From Cercis canadensis (lineage: Eukaryota; Streptophyta; Magnoliopsida; Fabales; Fabaceae): a stretch of DNA of 64,000 nt. Shown here piece after piece: positions 49,801 to 61,183 of the stretch. Below the pieces are notes generated by a model. That model made no database searches and was not told where the DNA came from. It was given only the letters and a program-made list of their open reading frames with translations. The stretch covers positions 411,396 through 475,395 of the forward strand of contig QAOA01005636.1 of the NCBI GenBank assembly GCA_003255065.1. The letters run 5' to 3'. Within the stretch, counting starts at the first letter, position 1; every line of letters starts with the position of its first letter. Position numbers and translations under genes: made by a program.

Positions 49801-52800
49801 CTTTTGGTTATCATGTAACAAATTTTTTTGCTGTGAGTAGTAGATCTGGTACCCCTGAGGATCTTAAATATCTGATAGATAAGGCCCATAGCTTGGGTTT
49901 ACGGGTATTGATGGATGTGGTCCACAGCCATGCAAGTAATAATGTTACTGATGGACTCAATGGCTTTGATGTTGGTCAAAGTTCACAAGATTCTTACTTC
50001 CACACTGGAGATAGAGGCTATCATAAATTATGGGATAGTAGACTCTTTAATTATGCCAATTGGGAAGTTCTTCGTTTCCTTTTATCTAATTTAAGGTGTT
50101 GGCTTGAGGAGTTCAAATTTGATGGTTTTCGATTTGATGGAGTAACGTCAATGCTGTATCATCACCATGGGATCAACATGGCATTTACAGGGGATTATAA
50201 TGAATATTTTAGTGAAGCAACTGATGTGGATGCTATTGTCTATCTGATGCTGGCTAATTCTCTGATCCATAACATTTTGCCAGATGCAACTGTTATTGCT
50301 GAAGATGTTTCTGGTATGCCTGGACTTGGTCGACCAGTTTCTGAGGGGGGCATTGGTTTTGACTATCGCCTGGCCATGGCGGTCCCTGACAAGTGGATTG
50401 ACTACTTGAAGAACAAGAAAGATAAAGAATGGTCAATGAAGGAAATCTCTTGTAGTTTGACAAATAGGAGATACACAGAGAAGTGTGTCTCTTATGCTGA
50501 AAGTCATGACCAGGTATGAGCTCTTTTAGTTCTTGTTAATTTAACCACCTTTGAAAAGGAATCATCATAAGATCAGGCAAAATGAATTTTATGAGCAGCA
50601 AAACAATGGAAACTATATAAGACAACTAATTAAGAATGCAACTTAATTTCATTGTGTATTATCTTCGTTGCTTTCATGTAATCATTTTTTTTTCCTTTCA
50701 ATTTTTATCTTGTGCAGGCCATTGTTGGGGACAAGACTATAGCATTTTTCCTTATGGATAAAGAAATGTATTCTGGCATGTCTTGCTTGACTGATGCTTC
50801 TCCTGCCATTGAACGAGGGATTGCTCTTCACAAGGTTATTTAGCAGATTGTAAATGCTTTTTTTTTTTTTTTTCAGTTGTTATTCTATCTTTCTCTCTCT
50901 TTTTTGCTTAACCTTGATACCCCATGATTACTATGGTGAATCCCAAAACTGCTAACCCAGACATATTTATTGTTGCTTTATTATTTCTTGTACTCATGTT
51001 ATCTCTATCTTTTACAGATGATACACTTCATAACTATGGCATTAGGTGGGGAGGGTTACCTTAATTTCATGGGTAATGAGGTATGCACACTGTTCCATGC
51101 TTCTGCCAACAAAACTGCTGCTGTTGGTGCTGCATATTTTGCATTAAATGAAATCTAATTTTCATCAATCTTGGGAAAGAAATGGTTTTATTGTTTGTCC
51201 ATTTACATTGAAATGATATGATGAGCATTTTTTTTTTGTTTGGGTGGGGCCTGGGGGGTTGGGGAAGGTTGCTTACAAACTAGCCCATGATAGTGTGGGT
51301 GGTGGTAGGCCAGCATAATGAGTCACTAAAAAAAGGTTTTGTGAAGATAACTCCTGTCTTCAACTATTGTTTTGAGGGATGCGTATCTCTGGAGATGTTC
51401 ATGCATGTCACTCTTATTGTTACAGGAGGATTCCTTGTATTATCATTTGTTAAGTTATATTCATGACTCATTTTGTAGTTTGGCCATCCGGAGTGGATTG
51501 ACTTCCCGAGAGAAGGCAATGGATGGAGTTATGAGAAGTGCAGGCGTCAGTGGAATCTGTTAGATACAGACCATTTGAGATATAAGGTAATATCTTATAC
51601 TAATAAATCCCATATTTATTCACTTCACTCAAAATTTTAATTGTTCGCTGCCATCCCATGATGATATTATTGGACTCGAAATAAGGTTATTTTTGGATCT
51701 TTCCAAAATAAAATATGATAAGAAACAAATATTGTCACACTGCACATTCCGTGTAATGCACAACGCTCCTATGTTTTCTGATTTTCTGAAATTCTATTTA
51801 TTCTCTTTCATCTTGCAGTTTGGTGTTTGTCTTTGACATATAAACATTTAAGAAATCTTCACCTTTTATATTTTTCCTTTTGGAACTTGTGCAGTTCATG
51901 AATGCATTTGATAGAGCTATGAACTTGCTTGATGATAAATTTTCATTCCTCGAGTCAACAAAACAGATTGTGAGCAGCACAGACGAAGAAGAGAAGGTGC
52001 CAATACCCCCAAAACAGCTTAAGCATATCTCTTATTTGAATTACTGTGCTGGTTGTTAATCAGGTCATTTTTGCGATTCCATTACTATGGCTGATTTAAC
52101 TAAGATTCTGTTCAAGCAAAAATGCATAGGGTTCGTGAACATAATCGCAAAGGTGTTTCTCAAACACAAGTGATTAGAAAAGATAGAAGAAATTATTTGC
52201 GTTTGATACTTTGACTACTCCAACTTAGTTTAACTCAGTGCTCTGTTATAATTAGATTTGTTTTTTCCTTCTCATTTTACAGGTGATAGTCTTTGAGCGT
52301 GGGGATCTGGTATTTGTGTTCAATTTTCATCCAGAAGATACCTATGAAGGGTATGCCGTATATTATTTTATTTGTGCTTGGGAATCTATCCGTGTAGCCT
52401 TACGTGTGCGTCTCTCTTCCTTTTTAATAGTAAAATAATAACAGTATTTTTGGCTGAAATGTTGAATATACAGGTATAAAGTTGGGTGTGACTTGCCTGG
52501 GAAATATAGAGTTGCTCTTGACAGTGATGCTTGGGAATTTGGAGGACGCGGAAGAGTAAGGAACTGTATTGTCTTTGATAGTAGATCGTATAATGATTTA
52601 TTAGTTTATGAGAGATGCCAATTGGTCCTTCTCGAATCATCAATCCATTTTATGTTTTTATCCAAAGAGCAGGGTGAAAAGAAACACGTTAACTGTCCCT
52701 GTAACCCGTATTTTTCTAGTGAAGGACAAAAGGGGAGCAAGAGGAGAGGAGAAAAAAGAAGAGGAGGGAGTGGGCAGTTATCTGAATGCTAGAACCTAGA

Positions 52801-52858
52801 ATTCCCATGAGCTGTTAATTTGCTATTATTCTTTGGTTCCTGAATAAGTGCATTCCTT

Positions 52859-52890
<32 letters not shown>

Positions 52891-53511
52891 NTAAAGATTA
52901 TGATAACAAGATTGGCCATTTTCATCTGCTAGGTGGGTCACGATGTAGACCACTTCACATCTTCAGAAGGAATCGCGGGAGTTCCTGAAACAAATTTTAA
53001 TAATCGTCCCAATTCCTTCAAAGTCCTCTCACCCGCTCGTACTTGTGTGGTATGCTTTCCTGCAGCCCTTTAAAATGTCTTTTGTCATGGTTGTCCTTCA
53101 TGATTTTATATCTGTTATGCTTCATGACAACGATGAATTTCAGCCATGAGTTGTTTTTTCATTTCAATATTATTTTTGAGCTACAAAGTGATGGGTTTTG
53201 ACTTTGGATGGTCAGTATGATTGATATTAGAAAAATCGAATTTTAATATATAGCTCTCCTTTTGTTCTTCCACATAATGATGTGAATGACTAACTTCCAT
53301 TTGTAAAACTCTAAAGGTATATTGTAGAGTGGAAGAGAGCCAAGAAGAAAACAGCGACAGTGATTTGGTAGGGGGAGAAGAGACATTAGCTACAGCAGAT
53401 GTGACCAATTTCGAGGAATCAGCTTCTGTGGAACTCGAAAGTGAAGTTGCCCGGGGCAAAATAGAAGATGCAGAAGCAGAAGAAATTGGTGAAAGAACAT
53501 CTGACAAGTGA
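46847..53511 (+). CDS. SBE1: Class I starch branching enzyme (SBE I), plastidial
   Basis: Fourteen exons: 46847-46927, 47538-47657, 48181-48382, 48774-48843, 48935-49204, 49607-50513, 50718-50834, 51018-51080, 51479-51586, 51895-51996, 52283-52350, 52474-52555, 52933-53049 and 53317-53511, giving 833 aa. The enzyme cuts alpha-1,4 glucan chains and rejoins them as alpha-1,6 branches during starch synthesis. The first two exons give a basic, Ser-rich N-terminus consistent with a plastid transit peptide. A CBM48 module ([20 protein letters not shown]) precedes the GH13 barrel. The four conserved GH13 regions are present: [18 protein letters not shown] (nucleophile Asp), [10 protein letters not shown] (acid/base Glu) and YAESHDQ. 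The C-terminal half ([31 protein letters not shown]) and acidic tail follow the SBE I family, not SBE II. The two transit-peptide exons are the least certain. Confidence 0.94.
52859..52891. repeat. Poly-T tract ending in an N, SBE1 intron
   Basis: More than 30 consecutive T bases end in a single N at 52891 inside the intron before SBE1 exon 13. Homopolymer length was evidently unresolved. It does not touch coding sequence. Confidence 0.9.
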
Positions 53512-54027
53512 CAACTGAGAATATCGTCTTTTGCGGTGTTTACTTGGTTCTAAGTTCTATTGCATATGATAGATAAGCAGGTTTTTGGATAATCGAAGGG
53601 AATAATACATGTAAATTGTAGAGGAACGTTGACCCTTCAAAGTTCAAACCACCTTTTCACATAAATGCGGAAATATAGAGAAGACCATTGTCCATAACCT
53701 CGAATCGTGATTACGGTTAGGGCTTGGACGGAAGATAGCTTATACAGGTCCATGCGCAGAAAGCACCTTTCACTGACTTAATTTAAATCATGTTTCAGCA
53801 AAACAAATAAAGGACTTAATTTAAATAAGACATTATATGATAAGATTATATGGTACAAATGTTATACTATGTTGACGTGATAAGTATCTATCATTAAAAT
53901 ATAATTTTTATATTTTATTAAATACAAAATATAATTTATTTTATTTTTTCAAATAAACTTAAAAATTGTTAATTTGAAGTATCAACTACACATGACATTT
54001 ATACATTGATTGTTTTTATATGGTATG
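53512..54027. other. SBE1 3' flank
   Basis: Presumed SBE1 3' UTR, then AT-rich sequence. No further feature is recognised before the SINE duplication at 54028. Confidence 0.45.
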
Positions 54028-54045
54028 ATATATCACATCTATGAA

Positions 54046-54231
54046 CCAACAAGCGTGTAGATTAACTGGTAAGGAGTTGTTCTAGCTTAACCAAAGGTCT
54101 CGAGTTCGAGCCCTTGGGAATGCAGCTGCATCTGTTGAGAGAGCTTTACCGCCCTTGTGGTCCTTCCCGGCTCGAAACCCGATTAGTCGGGCGAAGCCTG
54201 GACACTGGTGAGTAACCAAAAAAATATATAT
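54046..54231 (+). mobile_element. tRNA-derived SINE with 18-bp TSD
   Basis: A 186-bp insert is bounded by a perfect 18-bp direct repeat, ATATATCACATCTATGAA (54028-54045 and 54232-54249). Its 5' part has RNA polymerase III promoter-like boxes: A box TAGATTAACTGG (about 54059) and B box GAGTTCGAGCC (about 54102). It ends in an A/TA-rich tail. This structure (tRNA-like head, body, A-rich tail, long TSD) defines a SINE. It is not a functional tRNA gene because the cloverleaf cannot be completed. Confidence 0.88.
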
Positions 54232-54249
54232 ATATATCACATCTATGAA

Positions 54250-54444
54250 ACCTCTAATGTGTTACGAGTTCAGATTAATTTTGGTTAAATTGGTATTTCG
54301 TTCCTTAACTTTATCCTAGATCTTAATTTCGTCCCATTTTCAAAACATCTAAAACGAAAATGAAATAAAAATAATTGTGGGATAAAATTGAAAGTAATGT
54401 ATAGTTAAGGGACAACATACCTATTTAACTATTACTTTTTAAAA

Positions 54445-54485
<41 letters not shown>

Positions 54486-54943
54486 TAACTATCCAAAATT
54501 CACCTTTTAAATAATAGATACATAGATGAAGATTTCATCAACTAAAAGAATATTTTTTTTTTTTAAAAAAAAGAATATTAAGAAGTTACAAACTGCTTCA
54601 CCATGCATGAATTTATATTTTACAATCCTCATCTCTCACTTCAAACTCAATTGTTATACTTTTTAAAAATTTGGTAACTGCCATATACTGATAAAAAAAA
54701 ATTAAGTAAATAAATAAACGATTTATGATCTAGTAGTATTGAATTATAGTCAAAGTACTAAAAAAAAATTAATGAAGAACCTTAGTAATTTATAAGATAT
54801 TAAGAGTTTAAATTTATATCATCATATAACACAAAAATATAAAAATAAGAGAAAGTAATGCCCCTCCTTAGACCATTTACAATGGCAAAAAGAGTAAAAG
54901 GGCCTCTAATCACGCTAGATTTTTAAAGTGGTTAGTAATAAAT
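54250..54943. other. AT-rich intergenic with (AT)n microsatellite
   Basis: No gene. An alternating AT tract spans about 54447-54482. The remaining sequence is AT-rich and unremarkable. Confidence 0.5.
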
Positions 54944-55438
54944 GGTTTAAATGTACTGCAGGTTTTTATAGTTTTGACAAATTTTAAATTAGATTCTTAT
55001 AGTTTTTTTTTTTTGAGTTAGGTCCTTATAGTTTGAATTTTTTTTAATTGGATCCTTACTATCACCCTAATTATAATTCTGTCAGTTTAGTGCTAACATA
55101 GCAAACGACTTATCTATGTGTTAATAAAAAAAGTTGACGTAGTGCCAAAGTGACACAAAATTGTCATCTCATCAAATTTTGGCTCAAAAAAGTGCATAAA
55201 AAGTTGATGATGTAGCAATTTTTGTGCTATTTTGGCATCGCGTCAATTTCTTTTATTGTAACATAGATAAGTCATTTGTCATGTCAGCACTAAACTGACA
55301 GATTTATAACCAAGGATGACGACAATAACCCAATTAAAAAAAATTCAAATTATAAGAACCTTAAAAGAGGAAAAAAAAATTATAAGAACCTGATTCAAAA
55401 TTCGTTCAAACTATAGAGACCTGCAATATATTTAAACC
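54944..55438. mobile_element. Mutator-type MITE, 495 bp
   Basis: Ends are inverted repeats: GGTTTAAATGTACTGCAGG on the left and GGTTTAAATATATTGCAGG on the right complement. Imperfect complementarity continues for most of the element, which could fold into a long hairpin. Flanks GTAATAAAT (54935-54943) and ATAATAAAT (55439-55447) match at 8 of 9 positions. No coding capacity. Confidence 0.78.
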
Positions 55439-55447
55439 ATAATAAAT

Positions 55448-55853
55448 CATGCCTAATTATTTCATATAGATATTACAAACTAAATTGATATGCTGTCTAT
55501 TTTATATGATTACACAAGTGATTGGCCCGAAATCATATCCACCAAAAAATTTAACAATTCATATAAAAAATAAATAACAATTAATTTACATACTTTCACA
55601 TCTTTTTAGTTTTTACTAAAAAGAGATGGGTCTTCAATTGACAATCAATTGCTGATTTCATCTCAAATAATGAAATAATGGCTGCCGGGTTTTGACCTTT
55701 ATAAGGGAAGGGAGTGAAATTGATTGATTGTAAAAGTAACATTTCACCACAAAACACTTTGAACAGAGAAACCAGATTCATTCCAGCCACAGATCAAATT
55801 AAATCTAGCTCTACTCAATAAAAGGGAAAAAAAAAAAAAAAACCCTCATAATT
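55448..55853. other. AT-rich intergenic, 3' side of the basic protein gene
   Basis: Should contain the 3' UTR of the minus-strand gene that ends at 55854. Nothing else is recognised. Confidence 0.4.
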
Positions 55854-56607
55854 TCAGATTCTGCGAGCTTTCCGAGCACCGGTTTTCTTTTCCCCGCCGA
55901 TAATAGACTTGTCCAAGCTTCCAGGCAGAGGAGGTTTTTTGTTTTCCTTGGTCATGCTTCGGAGCATGTATCTTGGAGTCTCGCTTCGGTCCAGTGAGTA
56001 TGCCGCCGAAACAGATTTCCTCAAGCTCTCAAGTTTTCTCAAACTGCTCTTCTTGGCAGAATCCACAGTAACGCCAAGATTGTAAAGGGGCTTACCAACA
56101 TCCGCATCCGCTGCCACTCCCTTCTTTCTCTTGAGCCTCTCGTTCCTTCTAGCAGAGTACTCATCGTAAAACCTTCCCCTCTCAAAGAGAGCCCCTGAAT
56201 TTACACTGCAGGAATTACTGAAACTAGTATTATCCAGATCCCCGCTCCCCAATTCGTCCCGAACCATCTTCGCCAAAGCCCGTAATTCGCATGAAATTGT
56301 GTGGTATTCAGGTCGAAGTTCGGATTCTTCTGTGTCCCTTGAGCGGATTGGTTTATGGGATTTTGTCAAAGAGCCTATTTCAACCATGCAAGATATGAAA
56401 ACAACCAACAAAGATAATTCTTTACAATTATAAATAAATAAATTTCACCAGAATCTGATGACATGGATGAGTTTTTCCAGACAAACCTGGTGGAGTTTGA
56501 ATAGAGCTCGAGGTTGATGACCGAATGACTCGGCGAGGTCGGAGCCGCGTCGGCGATTTAGCCAGAGGAGGCTTGCGATCCGATTTCAACTTGGATACTG
56601 AGTACAT
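55854..56607 (-). CDS. Small basic protein of unknown function
   Basis: Two exons on the minus strand, 56607-56487 and 56374-55854, joined by a GT-AG intron, give 213 aa. The protein is strongly basic. It begins MYSVSKLKSDRKPPLAKSPT, with RLRPRRVIRSS next. A central helical segment (TISCELRALAKMVRDELG) is followed by FERGRFYDEYSARRNERLKR and SLRKLESLRKSVSAAYSLDR, and a Lys/Arg-rich C-terminus (MLRSMTKENKKPPLP). There is no signal peptide or membrane segment. The composition suggests a nuclear or nucleic-acid-associated protein, but that is inference. Codon use, clean splice and a continuous frame with structured low-gap sequence argue that it is a real gene. I do not recognise the family. Confidence 0.78.
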
Positions 56608-58517
56608 GGTTGGTTGAGATTTCAGTGCTGTTCAGATTGATCGAAGAAGGAGAAGGATGGGTGAGAGAAACTCTGTTTTGGGAATCGGAATTTTTGAAAG
56701 TCACTTTTCCTGTATCTTTTTTGGTTTTATTAGAAAACAGTCGTGGGTTTGAATTAGCGGAGCGTCTCCAACGGTCATATTTTGGATCCGACGGTCCAAA
56801 GCAATTGATTTAGAACAGAAAATTTTAACTAAGAAGGTGAGTTTTAAGGAATTTTTTTAAATATTCCCCCTTTTAATTCAAGAATTAATGCTTGGGTGCT
56901 GGTATTCTCTCTCGACTTTACCCCTTTATAGTGAGTGCTTGTGTAGGGCCTTTGGAAAATGAAATTCTAGCAATGCATTTTCGGAATGAAACTAAGGTTG
57001 TGAATTTTATTTGACAAATTCTTGTGAATTTTAAATACATGTAATTAAAATGCAGTATTTTAAATACATAAATCTATAAAATACATTGTATAGATACATT
57101 TTATTATAAAAAGAGTATTTTAACATTCAAAACATTGTTTTTCTGGGTTTTTGTGCTATTGTTGGGATCTCCTTCATAATGGGTTTCTCCCAAGGAACCT
57201 GCCCTGACTCGAGGGAGCCTTTCAATACACCAAATGCTCCTCCTTACGCTTCCTCTGTAGTGGCAGATCACTGCTGTGACTACAAGCAGCTCAAATTCAA
57301 AAATATTTTGAGAAGAATGATTTGGGCAAAACCGACGGTAACAGCCACAAGAAGACAAATTTAGAGCACAACAAAGCATGGCTGCTAAGCTTTCAAAAGT
57401 TGCCATTATCGCAATTGCAATTGGTTCTGCTCAGTTTCTCTTGTTATTACTACTTCTTCTCTTACTATGCCTCCGGAAGCGCCAACGTTGGCAACCCGCG
57501 AAGCCGCTGAAGCTAGTGGCTTTTAGAATGTATTTCGGCTCCTTTCTTTTAAAGAGTGAATTGTTGCTAAAGAGCTTTCAATCAATGAAGATGAATAGGA
57601 CCAGGAAGAATCAGTATCATGCTTTTCATGAGATCACTAGTTAAGATTGCTGTCTGGCTTTCTTCATAGGAAGGATAGGTTTCGAAGATGCTCGACCTAT
57701 AGAAATGGGGGAGGGAGGTTGTTGTTTTAAGGCGACGTTTACGAAGAGAGGAAAGAAGGTGAAACTTCGCCTGAGCTGCTAAGCCTGCTTGCTCTCACCC
57801 GACAACTCGTGCTGCACCGGTGGAGGCTGGCACCTCATCTTCGAAAGATGATATCACATGGTTGGTGATGGAGGTAGACATGGAGGGAGCGACCGAGAGC
57901 AAGGAGTTTCGGAGGCGGGAGGGGTATCGGGGGGCTCCAGAAAAAGAAATGAATTTAAAATATACTCTATTTTAAATGTATTTGAAATACACTATATTAA
58001 AATTTTAAAAGTTATTATAATAATACATTAGAATTTTAAAAATACCTTATAAATTTACACAAATAGAGTAATTCAAAATTAATATTTTAAATACACTCTA
58101 CAAATACTCCATCCAAACACACTCTAAGATTTTGGGAAAGAGAACGGGGGTGGTGAAGGGGGGTTGCAATAAATTAATATGTCTACTAATATAATTTAAA
58201 GTGCAAGAAATTTTAAGATAGTTTGGATTCAACAAATAAGGGTCTCATGCCTCACTTCAGTGATTAACCCAATTTCTCCCCTATTGCCCAAGCTTTTTCT
58301 CACCGATATATATATATAGTTAGATGATAAAGAGTTTCAAACTTTAAACTTTTTTTTTTTATTTTTTATTTTTGTAAATTACTCAAATTTCTTAAACTAT
58401 ATATTACACATAATAATTTTACTTGTATGAAACTAAGTAGCAAATGGGTTGCAATTTTTATTGGGAGGCATTTCTAGCTACCGACTCCGAGTACAAGACA
58501 TATGGAATTGTCAAGAT
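56608..58517. other. Intergenic, no supported gene
   Basis: Promoter side of the basic-protein gene, then about 1.5 kb of mixed sequence. A plus-strand frame at 57378-57644 (88 aa) has a Leu-rich hydrophobic stretch near its N-terminus followed by a basic segment, but matches nothing I know. Flanking tracts at 56990-57115 and 57950-58130 share AAATACA-type motifs and end CCAAACACACTCTAAG, so an old transposon is possible. No paired termini or TSD were found. Confidence 0.3.
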
Positions 58518-59741
58518 TAGGGGTGTAAGCAAAATCGAGAAAACTGGCCAAACCGATTGAACCGGGGGCAAACCAAGTCAAACCGAGAAAGACGGTCCGG
58601 TTTTCGATCTGTATTTTTGAAAAATCGATGGGATCAGTTCGGTTTTCGATTTCAATGAAAAAAATATAGGTAATAAACCGAACCGAACTGAGTAGAGCAA
58701 AACTACGTCGTTTTGATAAATAAGGGTAGGCCAAATCCCTAACTCTTCTAGTCTTATTCAACTCCCTTACTTCAGAAATCACAAAATCCCTAACTCTTTC
58801 TCGTTCTCTGACTCTCCCTCCCATTCTCAAATCCTTTCTCTCCTCCTTAGCACTCTCCTGATCTCCTCCATCGTCTAACTCTCATTCATTCTCATCTCAA
58901 ATCCCTTGCTGAAAGTGAAATCCGTAAGTCATCTACAGAACAGTCTTCTCTGAAATCCATCTTCTCGCCAATGCACCTCCACTCTCCTCCAAATTCAAGA
59001 CCTTTGCCAACATCTTCATATCCATAGTTGGGTCTAGTGTTATGGGTCTCCCTTATAGCTTCAAGAAAACGGGTTAGGTCATGGGCTTAATCATGCTCTT
59101 CTCGGTGGCTTTTCTCACCTATTACTGCATGATGCTTCTAGTCTACACCCGCCGCAAGCTTGAATCCATTATGGGTATCACCAAAATCAATTCTTTTGGT
59201 GATGTAGGCTTCGCCATCTGTGGGCTGGTTGGTAGATTCTCCGTTAACATCATGATCGTGCTTTCTCAAGCTGGCTTCTGTGTGAGCTACCGTATTTTCA
59301 TATCTAATACTTTAGCATATTTAGTGAGCAACACAACCACAGCCCCAATTTTGGGTTTAACCTTGAAAGTCTTATTTCTTTGGAGTTGTTTTCCGTTTCA
59401 ATTGGGATTAAATGCGGTTCGAACCTTGACCCATTCTGGACTCTTTGCACTGTATTCTACTTTCTAGGTTTCATTTGAATAATTAAGTGACACTGTTGAT
59501 TTTCATTATTATGTGGTAAATTTAATTGGAGCATAATTTGGTAAAAATAGAAGCCATTTGATTGCTGCCTTTCTCTTAGTGATTTACTGGTAGCTTGAAG
59601 CCAATAACAGGGGCATGCTAGCAATTTATGGAGAAAGACCTTTGGATGTCAGCAAGAAAACCGAGAAACCGACCAAACCGAATTCGGTTTGACTCGATTT
59701 AGTTGAAAGAATTCTAAAAAACCGAACCAATTACACCCCTA
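58518..59741 (+). mobile_element. Non-autonomous hAT-type element with captured gene
   Basis: The termini are an inverted repeat, TAGGGGTGTAA, identical over 11 bp. Subterminal regions carry many ACCGAAC/ACCGACC motifs like those of the autonomous hAT at 38886. Flanks GTCAAGAT (58510-58517) and GTCAAGCA (59742-59749) agree at 6 of 8 positions, consistent with an aged 8-bp TSD. There is no transposase. The interior is an amino-acid-transporter fragment in sense with the plus strand. Confidence 0.8.
58970..59467 (+). pseudogene. Captured AVT-type vacuolar amino acid transporter fragment
   Basis: The frame reads PPLSSKFKTFANIFISIVGS, SVMGLPYSFKKTG, a TAG stop at 59073 where the family has Trp, then VMGLIMLFSVAFLTYYCMML, LVYTRRKLESIMGITKINSF and GDVGFAICGLVGRF. 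It continues to FPFQLGLNAVRTLTH and stops at 59467. This matches the N-terminal membrane segments of plant AVT3-type transporters (AAAP family), which move amino acids across the tonoplast. It is truncated after about four to five helices and broken by the stop, so it is a captured pseudogene. No introns are visible within the fragment; some plant AVT3 genes are also intronless. Confidence 0.82.
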
Positions 59742-59749
59742 GTCAAGCA

Positions 59750-61183
59750 TCGTATGGAGTGGAATAAAAGGATATTACAAATTGCAAAATGATCAGTTGT
59801 TAGTAAGCTGGTTTGTCACTTAGGCCTTGACTCCATATGTCCCTGCCGACAGATTAATATTAAAACCTTTGAAGTCAATTGCATTGGATACATTGCATAA
59901 TGGTTAATATAGTTTGACATATATATATATATATTAATAGGTATAGGAGGGCATATTTTGTGTGTTAGGGAAGCCAAGGGATCCTAAAATCAAAAAAATA
60001 CACGAGCGACAACTTTAAGGGTCGGAGACAATACCACTACACTAAAATTAAATCCTCTAGTTTGACTTATTTAAACAATCTTATCATATATTTGAACAAT
60101 AATGTTCTCATAGATAAGTTGGACCTGCACATTTTTGTTTTTATGTATGCGCCTGGTGTATTAACTAAAGATATTATTTATTATGTTTCAATAAGATATC
60201 CAATTGAGTGGTTCTTTTACCATTTAATAATGAGTGGCTTTCATGAGGTCATCAAATTTCTAGATCAGGATGGAGACTTTATCATATAAGGTGAAGGTAG
60301 CTTAATAAACACCTTAAAACTAGAAAATTTCTATAATTTACATGATGGCTGTATTAGCTAAGGATTGTCTTGTTGTAATAATCTTGTATTTTTTTTTTTT
60401 GTCATTTATAAGATGCACTCAATTGAAAACAATACTCCAAAAAGTCAAGCCATTTTCTAGATCATAATATTTGTTTCTGAAGCAAAAAAATCAAAGTTTT
60501 ATTTTTAAATGTGAAACAAAGCATTTAATAGCATACATATATATTTGTTGGCTATACAATTTTACAATATACTTCAAAATTAGTAAATAAATTGATAAAA
60601 AGCACGACTCAAAATCAATATGGAATAATAGCTATTTATGAAACATCCAAATTCCATAGTATTTCTCCATATGTTATTTGTATAACTTTTCCTCTCTTTT
60701 TTTCTACTCCCATGCCATGTATGTAGGATCTAAAAGTTTCTTATTTTTTTTTATTACAAAAACATTTGTATTTTAACTGTCTTTTCTTCCAAGGTTTAAA
60801 ACTTAAAATAGTTATTTTTTTTGAAAAAGATGTAATTATGGTTATAATTACAGATAGAATAAATTTGCAATGTCAAAAGTTAGAATTAATTAGATTTGAT
60901 AATGACTATATCAAATCTACTACTAGAGATGTAAATAGTGAGAATATATGTAAACCGCGTTCCATCCAGACCGTTGAACGTGGAAAAATTCGCAGACAAG
61001 CTGACATGAATTGAGCAACATATTCTCTCCCCACCACACCACCGTCGTAAAAGTCATTCTGATCGTTATATTTTTCTACAGGTCCAACCAGACATGGACG
61101 AGGATTTCATAGACCTGGTAATAATCATGAAATGAAAACGAGAAAGAAAACAAGAAATCTCTGTTACTACTCTTGGTCTTGGC
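59750..61183. other. AT-rich intergenic, upstream of the carboxypeptidase gene
   Basis: No gene is supported. Small frames at 60062-60289 and 60766-61014 are AT-driven. The final few hundred bases should hold the promoter and leader of the carboxypeptidase gene. Confidence 0.4.

Noticed and set aside
54046..54120. Possible tRNA gene
   Set aside because: A and B boxes are present, but the cloverleaf cannot be completed and the sequence continues as a SINE body with tail and TSD.
57378..57644. 88-aa frame with a Leu-rich hydrophobic segment
   Set aside because: The run of leucines comes from a T/C-rich tract. No homology or splice context supports a gene, so it is only mentioned in the intergenic entry.
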